Assembly (NCBI RefSeq): GCF_011601275.1 | Contig: NZ_JAAOLY010000003.1 | Coordinates: 248,001 to 312,000, forward strand | Length of the DNA: 64,000 nucleotides | Reading direction: 5' to 3' | Source: Janthinobacterium lividum | GTDB lineage: Bacteria; Pseudomonadota; Gammaproteobacteria; Burkholderiales; Burkholderiaceae_D | In this document: positions 1 to 8,201 of the stretch, one piece after another | How the letters are laid out: each line of letters opens with the position of its first letter | Numbering within the stretch: position 1 is the stretch's first letter | Made by a program: the position numbers and the translations under genes | The notes under the pieces: generated by a model | Seen by the model: only the letters and a program-made list of their open reading frames with translations | What the model was told of the DNA's origin: nothing | Database searches by the model: none

Positions 1-79
1 GCTCGGCCACGCTCCACAGCGGGCATTCGCCCAGCTGGGCGCGCGCGTCGAGCACGAGTTCGGCTTGCCATTCACGCAT
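1..79 (-). CDS. SMP-30/gluconolactonase family protein, N-terminal fragment
   Basis: Only the first 26 codons lie in the window; the gene continues beyond the left edge. The visible residues include LGECPLW, matching the conserved G-E-x-P-x-W segment at the start of SMP-30/gluconolactonase/LRE beta-propellers, where the Glu (residue 18 here) is a metal ligand. Family members hydrolyse sugar lactones to aldonic acids. The ATG overlaps the stop of the upstream aldose 1-epimerase gene by 8 bp (72-79), so the two are translationally coupled at the end of the sugar operon. A lactonase is the expected partner of the aldonate dehydratase and aldolase encoded earlier in the same operon. The exact substrate cannot be read from this fragment. 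Confidence 0.75.
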   Translation of the reverse strand, partial: MREWQAELVLDARAQLGECPLWSVAE

Positions 80-974
80 GCTGGGCCTCCGCAGTGTCTT
101 CCATGGCCAGGCGCATGGCGATGTGCAGGCTCTCGCCGGGCGCCAGCAAGCGCATGCCCGTGCCCTGCGCGCCGCGCGCGGCCAGCGCAAACGCGTTATT
201 CGCGTGCGTGACGGGTTCCAGCGCAATGAAGCTGCGCTCGTCGTTGGGCGCGAAGCAGACCAGGTGGCCGCAGTTGTCGCTGGCAGACAGGTGCACGGCA
301 TAATCTCCGTAATCGAGGCTGGCGCGGCCCGTCCAGCCGCTGTAGCAATTGTCCGCCTGCCAGCCGGCCACCGGCTGCGGCGTGGCGAATGGCGATGCTT
401 GCGCCACGGGCGCCAGGCCGGCCGGCAAGCGGTCGTCGCCCATGCTCCACACGCCATCCCACTGCGTCTGCAGGCGCAGGCCAGGGGCCAGCGGGAAGTA
501 GGGGTGAAAACCCAGGCCGGCGGGCATGGTGCGCGTGTCGTTATTGCGCACCGATAAAGTCAGGCGCAGGCCGGCTTCGTCGAGCAGCACGGTTTGCTGG
601 ACGGTGCAGGCGAACGGCCAGTCCGCGTCGCCGCCATGCACGAGCAACAGTTCGGCGCTGTCGCTTGTTCGCGCCGCCACCTGCCAGGCGCGCTGCCAGC
701 CGAAGCCGTGGATGCTGTGCGGCTCGGGCGGGAAGTTGGCGCGCAGCGCATGCGTGTGGCCATCGGCCTGCAGCATGGCGTTGCCGATGCGGTTCGAATA
801 CGGCGCCAGCGGATAGCACGCCATCTGCCGCACGTTGGCACTGGCACAGCTGGGCGCGGCGCGCAGGATGTCGCGCCCGCGCCAGCGGAGCGCCGCCAGC
901 GCGCCACCCGTGGCCGGGTGGACGTCGGCGCGGCAGTCGCCGTGCGCGAGGGTGAAGGGAGACTGGTGGCCCAT
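72..974 (-). CDS. aldose 1-epimerase (galactose mutarotase-like)
   Basis: A 300-aa protein of the aldose 1-epimerase family, which interconverts alpha and beta anomers of free sugars in the cytoplasm. Visible family motifs are YPLAPYSNRIG (residues 54-64), IHGFGW (88-93, catalytic His89), GFHPYF (155-160, His157) and ALEPVTH (251-257, catalytic Glu253). The frame stays open further upstream into the permease gene, but the family N-terminus fits the ATG at 974, just after the permease stop at 983. It overlaps the SMP-30 gene by 8 bp. In this operon it would supply the anomer used by a sugar dehydrogenase that is not present in the window. Confidence 0.88.
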   Translation of the reverse strand: MGHQSPFTLAHGDCRADVHPATGGALAALRWRGRDILRAAPSCASANVRQMACYPLAPYSNRIGNAMLQADGHTHALRANFPPEPHSIHGFGWQRAWQVAARTSDSAELLLVHGGDADWPFACTVQQTVLLDEAGLRLTLSVRNNDTRTMPAGLGFHPYFPLAPGLRLQTQWDGVWSMGDDRLPAGLAPVAQASPFATPQPVAGWQADNCYSGWTGRASLDYGDYAVHLSASDNCGHLVCFAPNDERSFIALEPVTHANNAFALAARGAQGTGMRLLAPGESLHIAMRLAMEDTAEAQHA

Positions 975-982
975 TTTCAACC

Positions 983-1813
983 TCAGCCTTTCAAGCCGCC
1001 CGAGGTCAGGCCGCTGACGACCTTTTCCTGGAAGATCACGATCAGCACGACGATGGGCACGATGGCCACCACCAGCGCCGCCGAAATGATCGGCCACGGG
1101 AAGGCGAACTCGCCCTGGTACAGCTGGATGCCGACGGGCAGGGTGCGGTAAGCCACGGCCGAATTCATCGATAGCGCCAGCAGGAACTCGTCCCAGGAAT
1201 TGACGAAGGCGAGGATGGCGGCTGTCGCCACGCCAGGCGCGGCCAGCGGCAGCACGATGCGCCACAGGGCGCTCAGGCGGGTGCAGCCGTCGAGCATGGC
1301 CGCATTCTCGATATCGCGCGGGATATCCTGGAAAAAGCTCACCATCATCAGGGTGCAAATCGGCAGGTTCAGCACCGTGTACGGCAGCACGAGGGCCCAG
1401 TAGGAGTTCAGCAAGCCCAGGCTGCGCATGATCTCGAACAGCGGCACCATCAGGGTCACCAGCGGGAACATCGACACGCCGATGATGGCCGTCAGGATCA
1501 GGCCGCGGAAACGCAGGCGCAGGCGGGCGATCGCATACGCGGCCAGCGCGCTGATGAACAGGCTGAGCAGGGTCGACAGGCCGGCCACGATCAGGCTGTT
1601 GGTCAGGAACGTCAGCAGCGGCTGGTCCTGGAAGGCGGAGATGAAATTGCCGATGGTCGGTTCGTGTGGCCAGTAGGTGATCGGCTTTTGCGTCAGTTCG
1701 CTCTCGGTCTTCAGCGAGGTGAAAAGAATCCAGAGGGCGGGGAAGACGCCGTTGAGGATGACGATCGCGGCGGCGAACCAACGCAGGCGCTTCGATGAAA
1801 ACAGGCCGCTCAT
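983..1813 (-). CDS. carbohydrate ABC transporter permease (MalG/UgpE type)
   Basis: A 276-aa inner-membrane permease of the MalG family with about six hydrophobic segments. The EAA loop that docks on the ATPase is visible as ENAAMLDGC...LPLAAPGV around residues 166-194. It forms the heterodimeric channel with the MalF-type permease encoded immediately upstream, and the two genes overlap by 4 bp (ATGA at 1810-1813). With the binding protein and MalK-type ATPase of the same operon it makes a complete CUT1-type sugar importer. The neighbouring sugar-acid genes suggest a pentose or deoxysugar substrate, but the permease sequence does not settle this. Confidence 0.92.
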   Translation of the reverse strand: MSGLFSSKRLRWFAAAIVILNGVFPALWILFTSLKTESELTQKPITYWPHEPTIGNFISAFQDQPLLTFLTNSLIVAGLSTLLSLFISALAAYAIARLRLRFRGLILTAIIGVSMFPLVTLMVPLFEIMRSLGLLNSYWALVLPYTVLNLPICTLMMVSFFQDIPRDIENAAMLDGCTRLSALWRIVLPLAAPGVATAAILAFVNSWDEFLLALSMNSAVAYRTLPVGIQLYQGEFAFPWPIISAALVVAIVPIVVLIVIFQEKVVSGLTSGGLKG

Positions 1814-2724
1814 TCTTTGTCTCCTCTTACATATTTCAGATATACGAACGTGGTGGCCATCGACAGCAGGAACATGAACACCGCCAGGGTTGAGCCGTAG
1901 CCCACGTCCAGGTAGTCCACCGTATTGGACTGGATGTACATGGCCAGGGTCTTGGTTTCATCGCCAGGGCCGGGCATGTTGTAGGGAATATCGAAGGACT
2001 GGATGGCCGTCAGGGTACGGAAGATCAGCGCCACCAGCATCGATGGCACCAAGAGCGGCAGGGTCACTTCCGTAAATTGCTTCCACTTGCTGGCGCCGTC
2101 CACTTCGGCCGCTTCATACAGCGAGGCGGGGATGGTCTGCAGGCCGGCCAGCAAAATCAGTGCCATGAACGACGAGGTTTTCCAGATGGTCGTGATGCAG
2201 ATGGCGGCCATCGTCAGCGCGGGCGAATTGAACCAGATTTGCGGTTCCCAGCCCAGGCCGGGGATCAGCAGGTCGATGCGGCGGATGATGTCGTTCACCA
2301 GGCCGTACTCGCTGTGGAAGAACCAGGCGAAGATCAGGCCGACGAAGGCCAGCGGCAGTGCCCACGGCAGCAGCAGCGCCAGGCGCACGGGCCAGCGGTA
2401 TTTGAACGGCATGTTGGCCAGCATGGCCAGGCCCAGGCCCGCCACCAGCGCGCCCGGCACGGTGACGACGGTGATGATGATGGTATTTTTCAGCGACTTC
2501 CAGAACAGGCTGTCTTCCAGCGCCATCTTATAGTTGTCCAGGCCCACGAAACTGGGCAGGCTGCCGCCGGACAGGCGGATGTCGAAAAAACTGTTGTAGA
2601 TCAGTTTGCTGACCGGGTAGGCCACGATCAGCAGTAAAAACAGAATCGCCGGCGTCAGCAGGACCCAGGCCAGCGTCGTTTCGCTGGGGTCCGTGATGCG
2701 GCTTTTCAGGGTGCGTTGCCTCAT
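1810..2724 (-). CDS. carbohydrate ABC transporter permease (MalF/UgpA type)
   Basis: A 304-aa MalF-family permease with six predicted membrane segments and a long periplasmic loop after the first helix. The EAA motif reads EAAEVDGASKW followed by LPLLVPSM. The ATG at 2724 was chosen because a GAGGA ribosome-binding site precedes it; a longer in-frame start at 2787 would add a low-complexity His/Thr leader and lacks a ribosome site. It pairs with the MalG-type permease, overlapping it by 4 bp. The 76-bp gap to the upstream binding-protein gene carries a hairpin. Confidence 0.92.
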   Translation of the reverse strand: MRQRTLKSRITDPSETTLAWVLLTPAILFLLLIVAYPVSKLIYNSFFDIRLSGGSLPSFVGLDNYKMALEDSLFWKSLKNTIIITVVTVPGALVAGLGLAMLANMPFKYRWPVRLALLLPWALPLAFVGLIFAWFFHSEYGLVNDIIRRIDLLIPGLGWEPQIWFNSPALTMAAICITTIWKTSSFMALILLAGLQTIPASLYEAAEVDGASKWKQFTEVTLPLLVPSMLVALIFRTLTAIQSFDIPYNMPGPGDETKTLAMYIQSNTVDYLDVGYGSTLAVFMFLLSMATTFVYLKYVRGDKE

Positions 2725-2757
2725 GATTTCCTCGTCTGTTGCGGTGTGCGTATGCGT

Positions 2758-2787
2758 GTGCCGCCCGGGCCGCCGTCGTGGCGGCAC
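2758..2787 (-). other. intercistronic hairpin after the binding-protein gene
   Basis: Perfect 8-bp inverted repeat (GTGCCGCC 2758-2765, GGCGGCAC 2780-2787) with a 14-nt GC-rich loop and no T-tract, placed between the binding-protein stop (2801) and the MalF start (2724). Such stems commonly protect the 3' end of an upstream cistron, giving more binding protein than permease. That role is inferred. Confidence 0.5.
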
Positions 2788-2800
2788 GGGCGCATGCCGG

Positions 2801-4063
2801 TTAGCGCAGGATGCGCTTGACCCGGTTCTCGATCTCGGCCACGCCGGCCGCCGGCGTCTTCACGCCCGCCATCACGGCATTCGTGTTGACGCGCACGGCT
2901 TCGGACACTTCGCTGTAGCGCGGCGTGACGGGGCGCGAACGGGCGCTTTGCACGACTGGCAGGGCGTCGGCGAACCAGCCATTGACGGCCAGCACTTCCT
3001 TGTCCTGGTAGACGGATGGGTAGACGGGCAGGTTGGAGGCCTTGATGGCCAGCTGCTTCGACACTTCCGGACTCGACAACCAACGCACCAGCTTGGCCGA
3101 CGCTTCCTTGTTCTTCGAGAACGAGGACACTGCCCACTGCCAGCCGCCGATGCACGAGGCCGGTTTGCCGCCCGCCATGGCCGGCAGGCTGACGACGCCG
3201 ACTTTATCCTTCACGCTGCTGTCGGCGCCATCCTGGAAGTGGTTCCAGGCATAGCCCCAGTTGACGGCAAACAAGACGTTGCCGGCCTGGAATTCCTTGC
3301 GCGTATCGTCGGTGGCCACTTCGGCAATGTTTTTCTTGGCCACGCCCTGGTCGACCAGCTTGCGCCACATGGCCAGACCCGCTTCCGCCTTGGGCTTGTC
3401 CAGGGTCAGCTTGCCGTTGGTGACCAGTTCGCCGCCCTGGCTCCAGTACGGCAGCAAGAAGGTGCAGACGGCGCCTTCGATGGCCTTGCCCTGGAAGCTG
3501 ATGCCTTGCAATTCCGGATTCTTTTCGCCGGCCTGGATGGTGCGCGCCACGGTGGCCAGCTCATCCCAGGTTTTCGGCGCCGCCAGCTTGTACTTGGCCA
3601 GCAAATCCTTGCGGTAGTAGAGGAACATGGCGTCGGCAAAGGCGGGCAGGGCCACGACCTTGTTGTCGACCATATTCGCCTGCTTGTAGGCGGGCAGGTA
3701 CTGGCCCATGATCTTGTCGCGGTCGGCGCCCAGGTATTTGTCCAGGCTTTCGATCCAGCCGGCCGACGCGTACTGGGCCGGACGGATGATGTCGATCAGG
3801 AACACGTCCAGGGTGGTGTCGCCGGCCGACAGCACCGTGTTCAGGTATTTTTGCTGCAATTCCGAGGTGGCGCCGCCCGTTTCCAGGTCGATCTTGACGC
3901 CGGGATTGGCGGCCATGAACTTGGCGAACAGTTCGCGCATGACTTCGGGGCGCTCCTGGCCGCCGACGAAAACCTTGACCGTCTGCGCGTGCGCCGCAAT
4001 GGCAAGACCGTTGGCAAGGACGAAGGTAGCGCCGAGCGCCAGGACGAGGGATTTGATACGCAT
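2801..4063 (-). CDS. extracellular sugar-binding protein of the ABC importer
   Basis: A 420-aa periplasmic solute-binding protein of the MalE/UgpB cluster. A Sec signal peptide is clear: a basic start (MRIK), a hydrophobic core and an AHA|Q cleavage site after residue 26. The mature chain has typical family segments such as GKLTLDKPKAEAGL and a C-terminal region rich in helices. It captures sugar in the periplasm and delivers it to the two permeases encoded downstream. It lies between the ATPase gene (48-bp gap) and the permeases, the usual arrangement for CUT1 importers. Ligand specificity is not evident from sequence. Confidence 0.92.
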   Translation of the reverse strand: MRIKSLVLALGATFVLANGLAIAAHAQTVKVFVGGQERPEVMRELFAKFMAANPGVKIDLETGGATSELQQKYLNTVLSAGDTTLDVFLIDIIRPAQYASAGWIESLDKYLGADRDKIMGQYLPAYKQANMVDNKVVALPAFADAMFLYYRKDLLAKYKLAAPKTWDELATVARTIQAGEKNPELQGISFQGKAIEGAVCTFLLPYWSQGGELVTNGKLTLDKPKAEAGLAMWRKLVDQGVAKKNIAEVATDDTRKEFQAGNVLFAVNWGYAWNHFQDGADSSVKDKVGVVSLPAMAGGKPASCIGGWQWAVSSFSKNKEASAKLVRWLSSPEVSKQLAIKASNLPVYPSVYQDKEVLAVNGWFADALPVVQSARSRPVTPRYSEVSEAVRVNTNAVMAGVKTPAAGVAEIENRVKRILR

Positions 4064-4095
4064 GATGCTTGTCTCCTGTTTTTTGGAATGGGTGT

Positions 4096-4111
4096 GCCGC
4101 TTGTGCGCGGC
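4096..4111 (-). other. small hairpin just after the ATPase stop codon
   Basis: A 5-bp inverted repeat (GCCGC 4096-4100, GCGGC 4107-4111) directly follows the stop codon of the MalK-type ATPase. It has no T-tract, so it is more likely an mRNA structure in the operon than a terminator. Confidence 0.3.
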
Positions 4112-5215
4112 TTATCGGGATGGCAGAACCGCGCCGCCCTGCGGATCGAACAGATGGAATTTCTCCATGTCCAGCTGTACCGTGACTTGCTGCCCTGGCG
4201 CCAGCGCAAACGTGGGCGGCAGGCGCGCCGTCAATTCGCCGCCTTCGCACTGGAAGATGACGAGGGTTTCCGCGCCCAGCGGCTCGACCACAACGACTGT
4301 CGCGGCCAGTGCGGCGCTGGCGTTGCCCACCGCTGCCAGGGTGATGTCTTCCGGGCGGATGCCGAATTCCACGGCGCGGCCCTCAAACTTGCCGCAGGCT
4401 GCCTGGCGTTCGAGCGGCAGGGTCAGGCGGGCCGCGCCCAGCACAATCTCGGCCTGGCCGGCTTCATTGCGCGCCACCTTGGCGCCAAGGAAATTCATCG
4501 GCGGCGAACCCGTGAACCCCGCGACGAATTTCGACACAGGTTCGTTGTAGATCTGGTCCGGCGTGCCAACCTGCATGATGTTGCCGCCGGACAGCACGAC
4601 GATGCGTTCGGCCAGGGTCATCGCTTCGACCTGGTCATGCGTGACGTAAATGGTGGTGGCGCCGATGCGCTGGTGCAGTTTCTTGATTTCCGTGCGCATT
4701 TCCGAGCGCAGCAGGGCGTCCAGGTTCGACAGCGGTTCATCGAACAGGAACAGTTTGGCCTGGCGCACGATGGCGCGGCCCATGGCCACGCGCTGGCGCT
4801 GGCCGCCGGACAGGGCGCGCGGCTTGCGGTCGAGCAAGTGGTCGATTTTCAGGATGGCGGCGGCGGCGCGCACGCGCTGTTCGATTTCCGCCTTCGGGAA
4901 CTTGCGCAGCTTCAAGCCAAAGCCCAGGTTGTCGAACACGGACTTGTGCGGATACAGCGCATAATCCTGGAACACCATGGCGATGTCGCGCTCGCGCGGC
5001 GGCAAATCGTTGACGACCTGCCCCTCGATGGAGATGGTGCCGCCCGTGATGGACTCGAGCCCCGCGACCATGCGCATCAGGGTGGATTTTCCACACCCCG
5101 AAGGGCCCACGAAGACGACGAACTCGCCTTGCTTGATTTCCAGGTCGATGCCATGAATGACTTCGACGCCGTTGTCGTACTTCTTGACGACCTTTTCCAG
5201 TTTTACACCTGACAT
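4112..5215 (-). CDS. sugar ABC transporter ATPase (MalK/UgpC type)
   Basis: A 367-aa cytoplasmic ATPase that drives the sugar importer. Visible motifs are Walker A GPSGCGKST (residues 37-45), signature LSGGQRQR, Walker B LFLFDEPLSNLD and the switch His in IYVTHDQVEAM. The C-terminal third is the TOBE/regulatory domain typical of MalK and UgpC. The ATG at 5215 is preceded by GGAGAC; a start four codons upstream (5227) is possible but lies on the ribosome site. The gene sits between the aldolase and binding-protein genes, so catabolic and transport genes share one transcript. Confidence 0.94.
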   Translation of the reverse strand: MSGVKLEKVVKKYDNGVEVIHGIDLEIKQGEFVVFVGPSGCGKSTLMRMVAGLESITGGTISIEGQVVNDLPPRERDIAMVFQDYALYPHKSVFDNLGFGLKLRKFPKAEIEQRVRAAAAILKIDHLLDRKPRALSGGQRQRVAMGRAIVRQAKLFLFDEPLSNLDALLRSEMRTEIKKLHQRIGATTIYVTHDQVEAMTLAERIVVLSGGNIMQVGTPDQIYNEPVSKFVAGFTGSPPMNFLGAKVARNEAGQAEIVLGAARLTLPLERQAACGKFEGRAVEFGIRPEDITLAAVGNASAALAATVVVVEPLGAETLVIFQCEGGELTARLPPTFALAPGQQVTVQLDMEKFHLFDPQGGAVLPSR

Positions 5216-5290
5216 GCTTGTCTCCAAAAGATGCGAATGACGCGTCTGAGCGCGCTACGTGCGTTGCAACAGTGCGTTGCAATTGAATAA

Positions 5291-6103
5291 TTAGTAGGCG
5301 CCCGTGTCGAGGGCTTTCGCCAGCGACGGTTTCAGGGCCGTGATAAAGGCGTTGGCCTGGCGCATCATCATGCCCATGTCCGAGGCGATAGCCACGTAGT
5401 CATAGCCGTAACTAATGAAAGTGTGCACCATTTCCGGCGAAGGGCCGACAATGCCGATGGGTTTGCCGATGGCGCGGGCGCGGCGGGCCGCGTCGGCAAT
5501 CGCCGCCTGCACGTCGGGGTGGCCGATATTGCCGATCTGGCCCATGGCTGCCGACAGGTCTCCGGGACCCACGAACAGCGCATCGACGCCCTCGACGGCG
5601 GCGATCTCTTCGAGTTGGGCCAGGGCGGCCGGCGTTTCCAGCTGGATGATCGAGAAGACGGCGCCGTTGGCGCGGGTGGCGTAGTCGGGCACGGTGCCAT
5701 AGCGGCTGGCGCGATGCATGGCGGCAAAACCGCGCGTGCCGGGAACGGCCTGGCCCGGCTGCGGATAGCGGGTGGCGGCCACGGCGCTGCGCGCTTCTGC
5801 CGCATTTTCCACGAACGGGAACATCAGGGTCTGCGCGCCGATGTCGAGCGCGCGCTTGATTTGCACCAGGTCGTTCCAGGCCAGGCGCACGACGGGGCAG
5901 GCCGGCGTGCCGCCCACTGCCTGCAGGATCTGGTAGGCGTCCTGGTAGTCGATGGGCACGTGTTCCATGTCCAGCACCAGCCAGTCGAAGCCGGCGCAGC
6001 CCATGGCTTCTGCCGTCACGGGCGTGCCGGCCATCAGCCAGCTGCCCAGCGGTACTGCTTTGTCCGCCAGCAAGGCGCGGAAGGGGTTGTCCAGGATATC
6101 CAT
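5291..6103 (-). CDS. HpcH/HpaI-family 2-keto-3-deoxy sugar-acid aldolase
   Basis: A 270-aa class II (metal-dependent) aldolase of the HpcH/HpaI family, which cleaves 2-keto-3-deoxy aldonates to pyruvate plus an aldehyde. Supporting features are LVLDMEH near residue 45, the metal-binding Glu in IIQLETP, the Asp in VDALFVGPGDLS and a C-terminal AIASDMGMM. Known relatives act on 2-dehydro-3-deoxy-glucarate, -rhamnonate and related acids. Here it follows an IlvD/Edd dehydratase whose product would be its substrate. That suggests a Dahms-like route ending in pyruvate plus glycolaldehyde or lactaldehyde, depending on the sugar. The specific substrate is inferred from context only. Confidence 0.88.
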   Translation of the reverse strand: MDILDNPFRALLADKAVPLGSWLMAGTPVTAEAMGCAGFDWLVLDMEHVPIDYQDAYQILQAVGGTPACPVVRLAWNDLVQIKRALDIGAQTLMFPFVENAAEARSAVAATRYPQPGQAVPGTRGFAAMHRASRYGTVPDYATRANGAVFSIIQLETPAALAQLEEIAAVEGVDALFVGPGDLSAAMGQIGNIGHPDVQAAIADAARRARAIGKPIGIVGPSPEMVHTFISYGYDYVAIASDMGMMMRQANAFITALKPSLAKALDTGAY

Positions 6104-6137
6104 ATTTGTGCTCTCTATATATGTAGGGAAGGCGGCG

Positions 6138-7874
6138 TCAGAAGATCGGCGGCTCGGGCGTGGCCGCGTTGCCCAGCAAGAAGTCGAGGTCGCAGCCCTG
6201 GTCGGCCTGCGTCACGTGCTCCATGTACAGCTTGGTGTAGCCGCGCGCATATTTTTGCGCCGGCGCCTGCCACTCGGCGCGGCGGCGCGCCAGTTCCTCG
6301 TCCGCCACGTCCATGTTCAGGGTGCGCGCGGCGATGTCCAGTTCGATCATGTCGCCGTTGCGCACCAAAGCCAAGGGGCCGCCCACGGCCGCTTCCGGCG
6401 TCACGTGCAGCACGCAGGTGCCGTAGTGGGTGCCGCTCATGCGCGCGTCTGAGATGCGCACCATGTCGCGGATGCCCTGCTGCAGCAGCTTTTTCGGCAC
6501 GGGCAAATTGCCCCATTCCGGCATGCCGGGCGCGCCGATGGGGCCGCCGTTGCGCAGGATCAGCACCGTGTTTTCATCGATGTCCAGGTCGGGCGCATGG
6601 ATTTGCGCCAGCATCTCGGCGTTCGAATCGAACACGAGGGCGCGGCCCCGATGCTTGGCGAACTTCGGATTGGCGGCCGACGGTTTGATGACGGCGCCGC
6701 CAGGACACAGGTTGCCGCGCAACACGGCCAGCGCCGCGCCGTCGGCCACCGGCTGCGACACCTTGCGGATGACGCTGTCGTCCAGGCAGACGGCGTCGGC
6801 GATGTTCTCGCCCAGGCTGCGGCCCGTGACCGTCAAGGCCGTCAAGTCCAGCTGCGGCGCGATTTCCTTGAGCAGGGCCGGCATGCCGCCCGCATAGAAG
6901 AAATCTTCCATCAGCTTGTCGCCGGACGGGAACAGGTTGGCGATGACCGGCACTTTTTGCGCCATCGCATCCATTTCATCGAGCGACAGGGCCAGGCCGG
7001 CGCGCCCGGCGATGGCGACCAGGTGGATGGCCGCGTTGGTCGAGCCGCCGAGCGCCATGTAGGCCGCCACGCCGTTCGACAGCGCGGCGCGGGTGAAGAA
7101 GCGCGACGGCTTCAAGTCTTCCCACACCATGCCGACGATGCGCTCGCCGCATTGCGAGGCCATGCGCACGTGGTTGGCATCCATGGCGGGAATGCTGGTG
7201 GCACCGGGCAAGGTAAAGCCCATCGCTTCGACGATGGACGTCATGGTCGAGGCCGTGCCCATGGTGTTGCAGGTGCCGGGCGAGCGCGTCATCTTCGCTT
7301 CCAGCTTGATCCACTCGGGCTTGGCGATGTCGCCGGCCACGTAGTCGTCCCAGAATTTCTTGGTGTGCGTGCCCGCGCCCACGCTCTGGCCGCGGTAGCG
7401 GTCGTTCAGCATGGGGCCGGCAGGGCAGAAGATGGCGGGGATGTCCATGCTGATGGCACCCATCAGCATGCCGGGCGTGGTCTTGTCGCAGCCACCGAGC
7501 AGCACGGCGCCGTCGATCGGCAGCGAGCGCAGCAGTTCTTCCGTTTCCATGGCAAGGAAGTTGCGGTAGATCATGGTAGTGGGCTTGACCATCACTTCGC
7601 CCAGCGACAGGGCGGGCAGCTCGACGGGGAAGCCGCCCGCCAGCAGGATGCCGCGCTTGACGGCTTCTGCCCGTTCGCGCAGGTGCGAGTGGCATGGCGA
7701 CAGGTCGCTCCAGGTATTGATGATGGCGATGACGGGGCGGTCGAGGAATTCCTCGCGGCGCAAGCCCATCTGCTGCAGGCGCTGGCGGTGGGCGAACGAG
7801 CGCATGTCGTCTGGGGCCAGCCAGCGCTGGCTGCGCAGGGATTCCAGCGTGCGGCGGGAGGTAGCGGAGCTCAA
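6138..7874 (-). CDS. IlvD/Edd-family sugar-acid dehydratase (L-arabonate dehydratase-like)
   Basis: A 578-aa dehydratase that converts an aldonate to the 2-keto-3-deoxy acid. The three cysteines expected to hold the Fe-S cluster are in place: Cys61 (SPCHSH), Cys129 (GGCDKTTPG) and Cys202 (TCNTMGTAS). The length and the NTWSDLSPCH and KFWDDY segments fit the pentonate/hexonate dehydratase branch (L-arabonate, D-xylonate, D-fuconate) better than IlvD or Edd proper. It is the first gene of the left-reading sugar operon, 34 bp before the aldolase. Its promoter overlaps a LacI-type operator. Which aldonate it prefers cannot be told from sequence alone. Confidence 0.9.
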   Translation of the reverse strand: MSSATSRRTLESLRSQRWLAPDDMRSFAHRQRLQQMGLRREEFLDRPVIAIINTWSDLSPCHSHLRERAEAVKRGILLAGGFPVELPALSLGEVMVKPTTMIYRNFLAMETEELLRSLPIDGAVLLGGCDKTTPGMLMGAISMDIPAIFCPAGPMLNDRYRGQSVGAGTHTKKFWDDYVAGDIAKPEWIKLEAKMTRSPGTCNTMGTASTMTSIVEAMGFTLPGATSIPAMDANHVRMASQCGERIVGMVWEDLKPSRFFTRAALSNGVAAYMALGGSTNAAIHLVAIAGRAGLALSLDEMDAMAQKVPVIANLFPSGDKLMEDFFYAGGMPALLKEIAPQLDLTALTVTGRSLGENIADAVCLDDSVIRKVSQPVADGAALAVLRGNLCPGGAVIKPSAANPKFAKHRGRALVFDSNAEMLAQIHAPDLDIDENTVLILRNGGPIGAPGMPEWGNLPVPKKLLQQGIRDMVRISDARMSGTHYGTCVLHVTPEAAVGGPLALVRNGDMIELDIAARTLNMDVADEELARRRAEWQAPAQKYARGYTKLYMEHVTQADQGCDLDFLLGNAATPEPPIF

Positions 7875-7951
7875 TGTGTGTCCTTTTTGGTTGCCTGGCG
7901 CGCTGCGTATGGCGTTCCAGTGCTGCTGTCTCGGGTCTTGCCTGAGGCCTT

Positions 7952-7965
7952 TGTTAGCGCTAACA
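7952..7965. promoter_or_regulatory. LacI-family operator
   Basis: A perfect 14-bp palindrome, TGTTAGCGCTAACA, of the form bound by GntR/KdgR-like LacI repressors. It lies between the dehydratase gene and the divergent lacI-type gene. It covers the probable start point of the leftward promoter and overlaps the -35 of a possible rightward promoter. Confidence 0.8.
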
Positions 7966-7988
7966 TTGCAAGTACAGCGAAATATAAT
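7960..7988 (+). promoter_or_regulatory. predicted promoter toward the LacI-type regulator
   Basis: A perfect -10 TATAAT (7983-7988) with a weak -35 CTAACA (7960-7965) at 17-bp spacing. The -35 overlaps the operator, suggesting autoregulation. It leaves an untranslated leader of about 200 nt before the start codon at 8202. I see nothing else in the 327-bp intergenic region. Confidence 0.4.
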
Positions 7989-7993
7989 TTGAA
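7965..7993 (-). promoter_or_regulatory. predicted promoter of the sugar operon
   Basis: On the minus strand, -35 TTCAAA (7988-7993) and -10 TGCAAT (7965-7970) are separated by 17 bp. The LacI-type palindrome begins at the -10, so a bound repressor would block initiation. Element scores are modest; the call depends on spacing and position. Confidence 0.45.
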
Positions 7994-8201
7994 TCGCACG
8001 GGGCTGTCAACAGATTTAATGCAGGGGGCAGGCGCGTAGCCCTTACACTATCGGCATGATTTCATTGACGCCAATTTCCAGTGGGGAATTTCTGCGGCCC
8101 GGCCGAAGAGCCGTGGCGCAGCCGCGTTACGCTGGCGTCCCCTGTGCGGCCGGCCATGGCATCATGCGTGGTGATCACCGATTTTTGAGAAGGCAGTACC
8201 C

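Noticed and set aside
2693-5212. A long rightward open frame opposite the sugar importer genes
   Set aside because: It is antisense to well-supported binding-protein and ATPase genes and has the His/Gln/Arg-rich composition typical of frames opposite high-GC genes; no motif or ribosome site.
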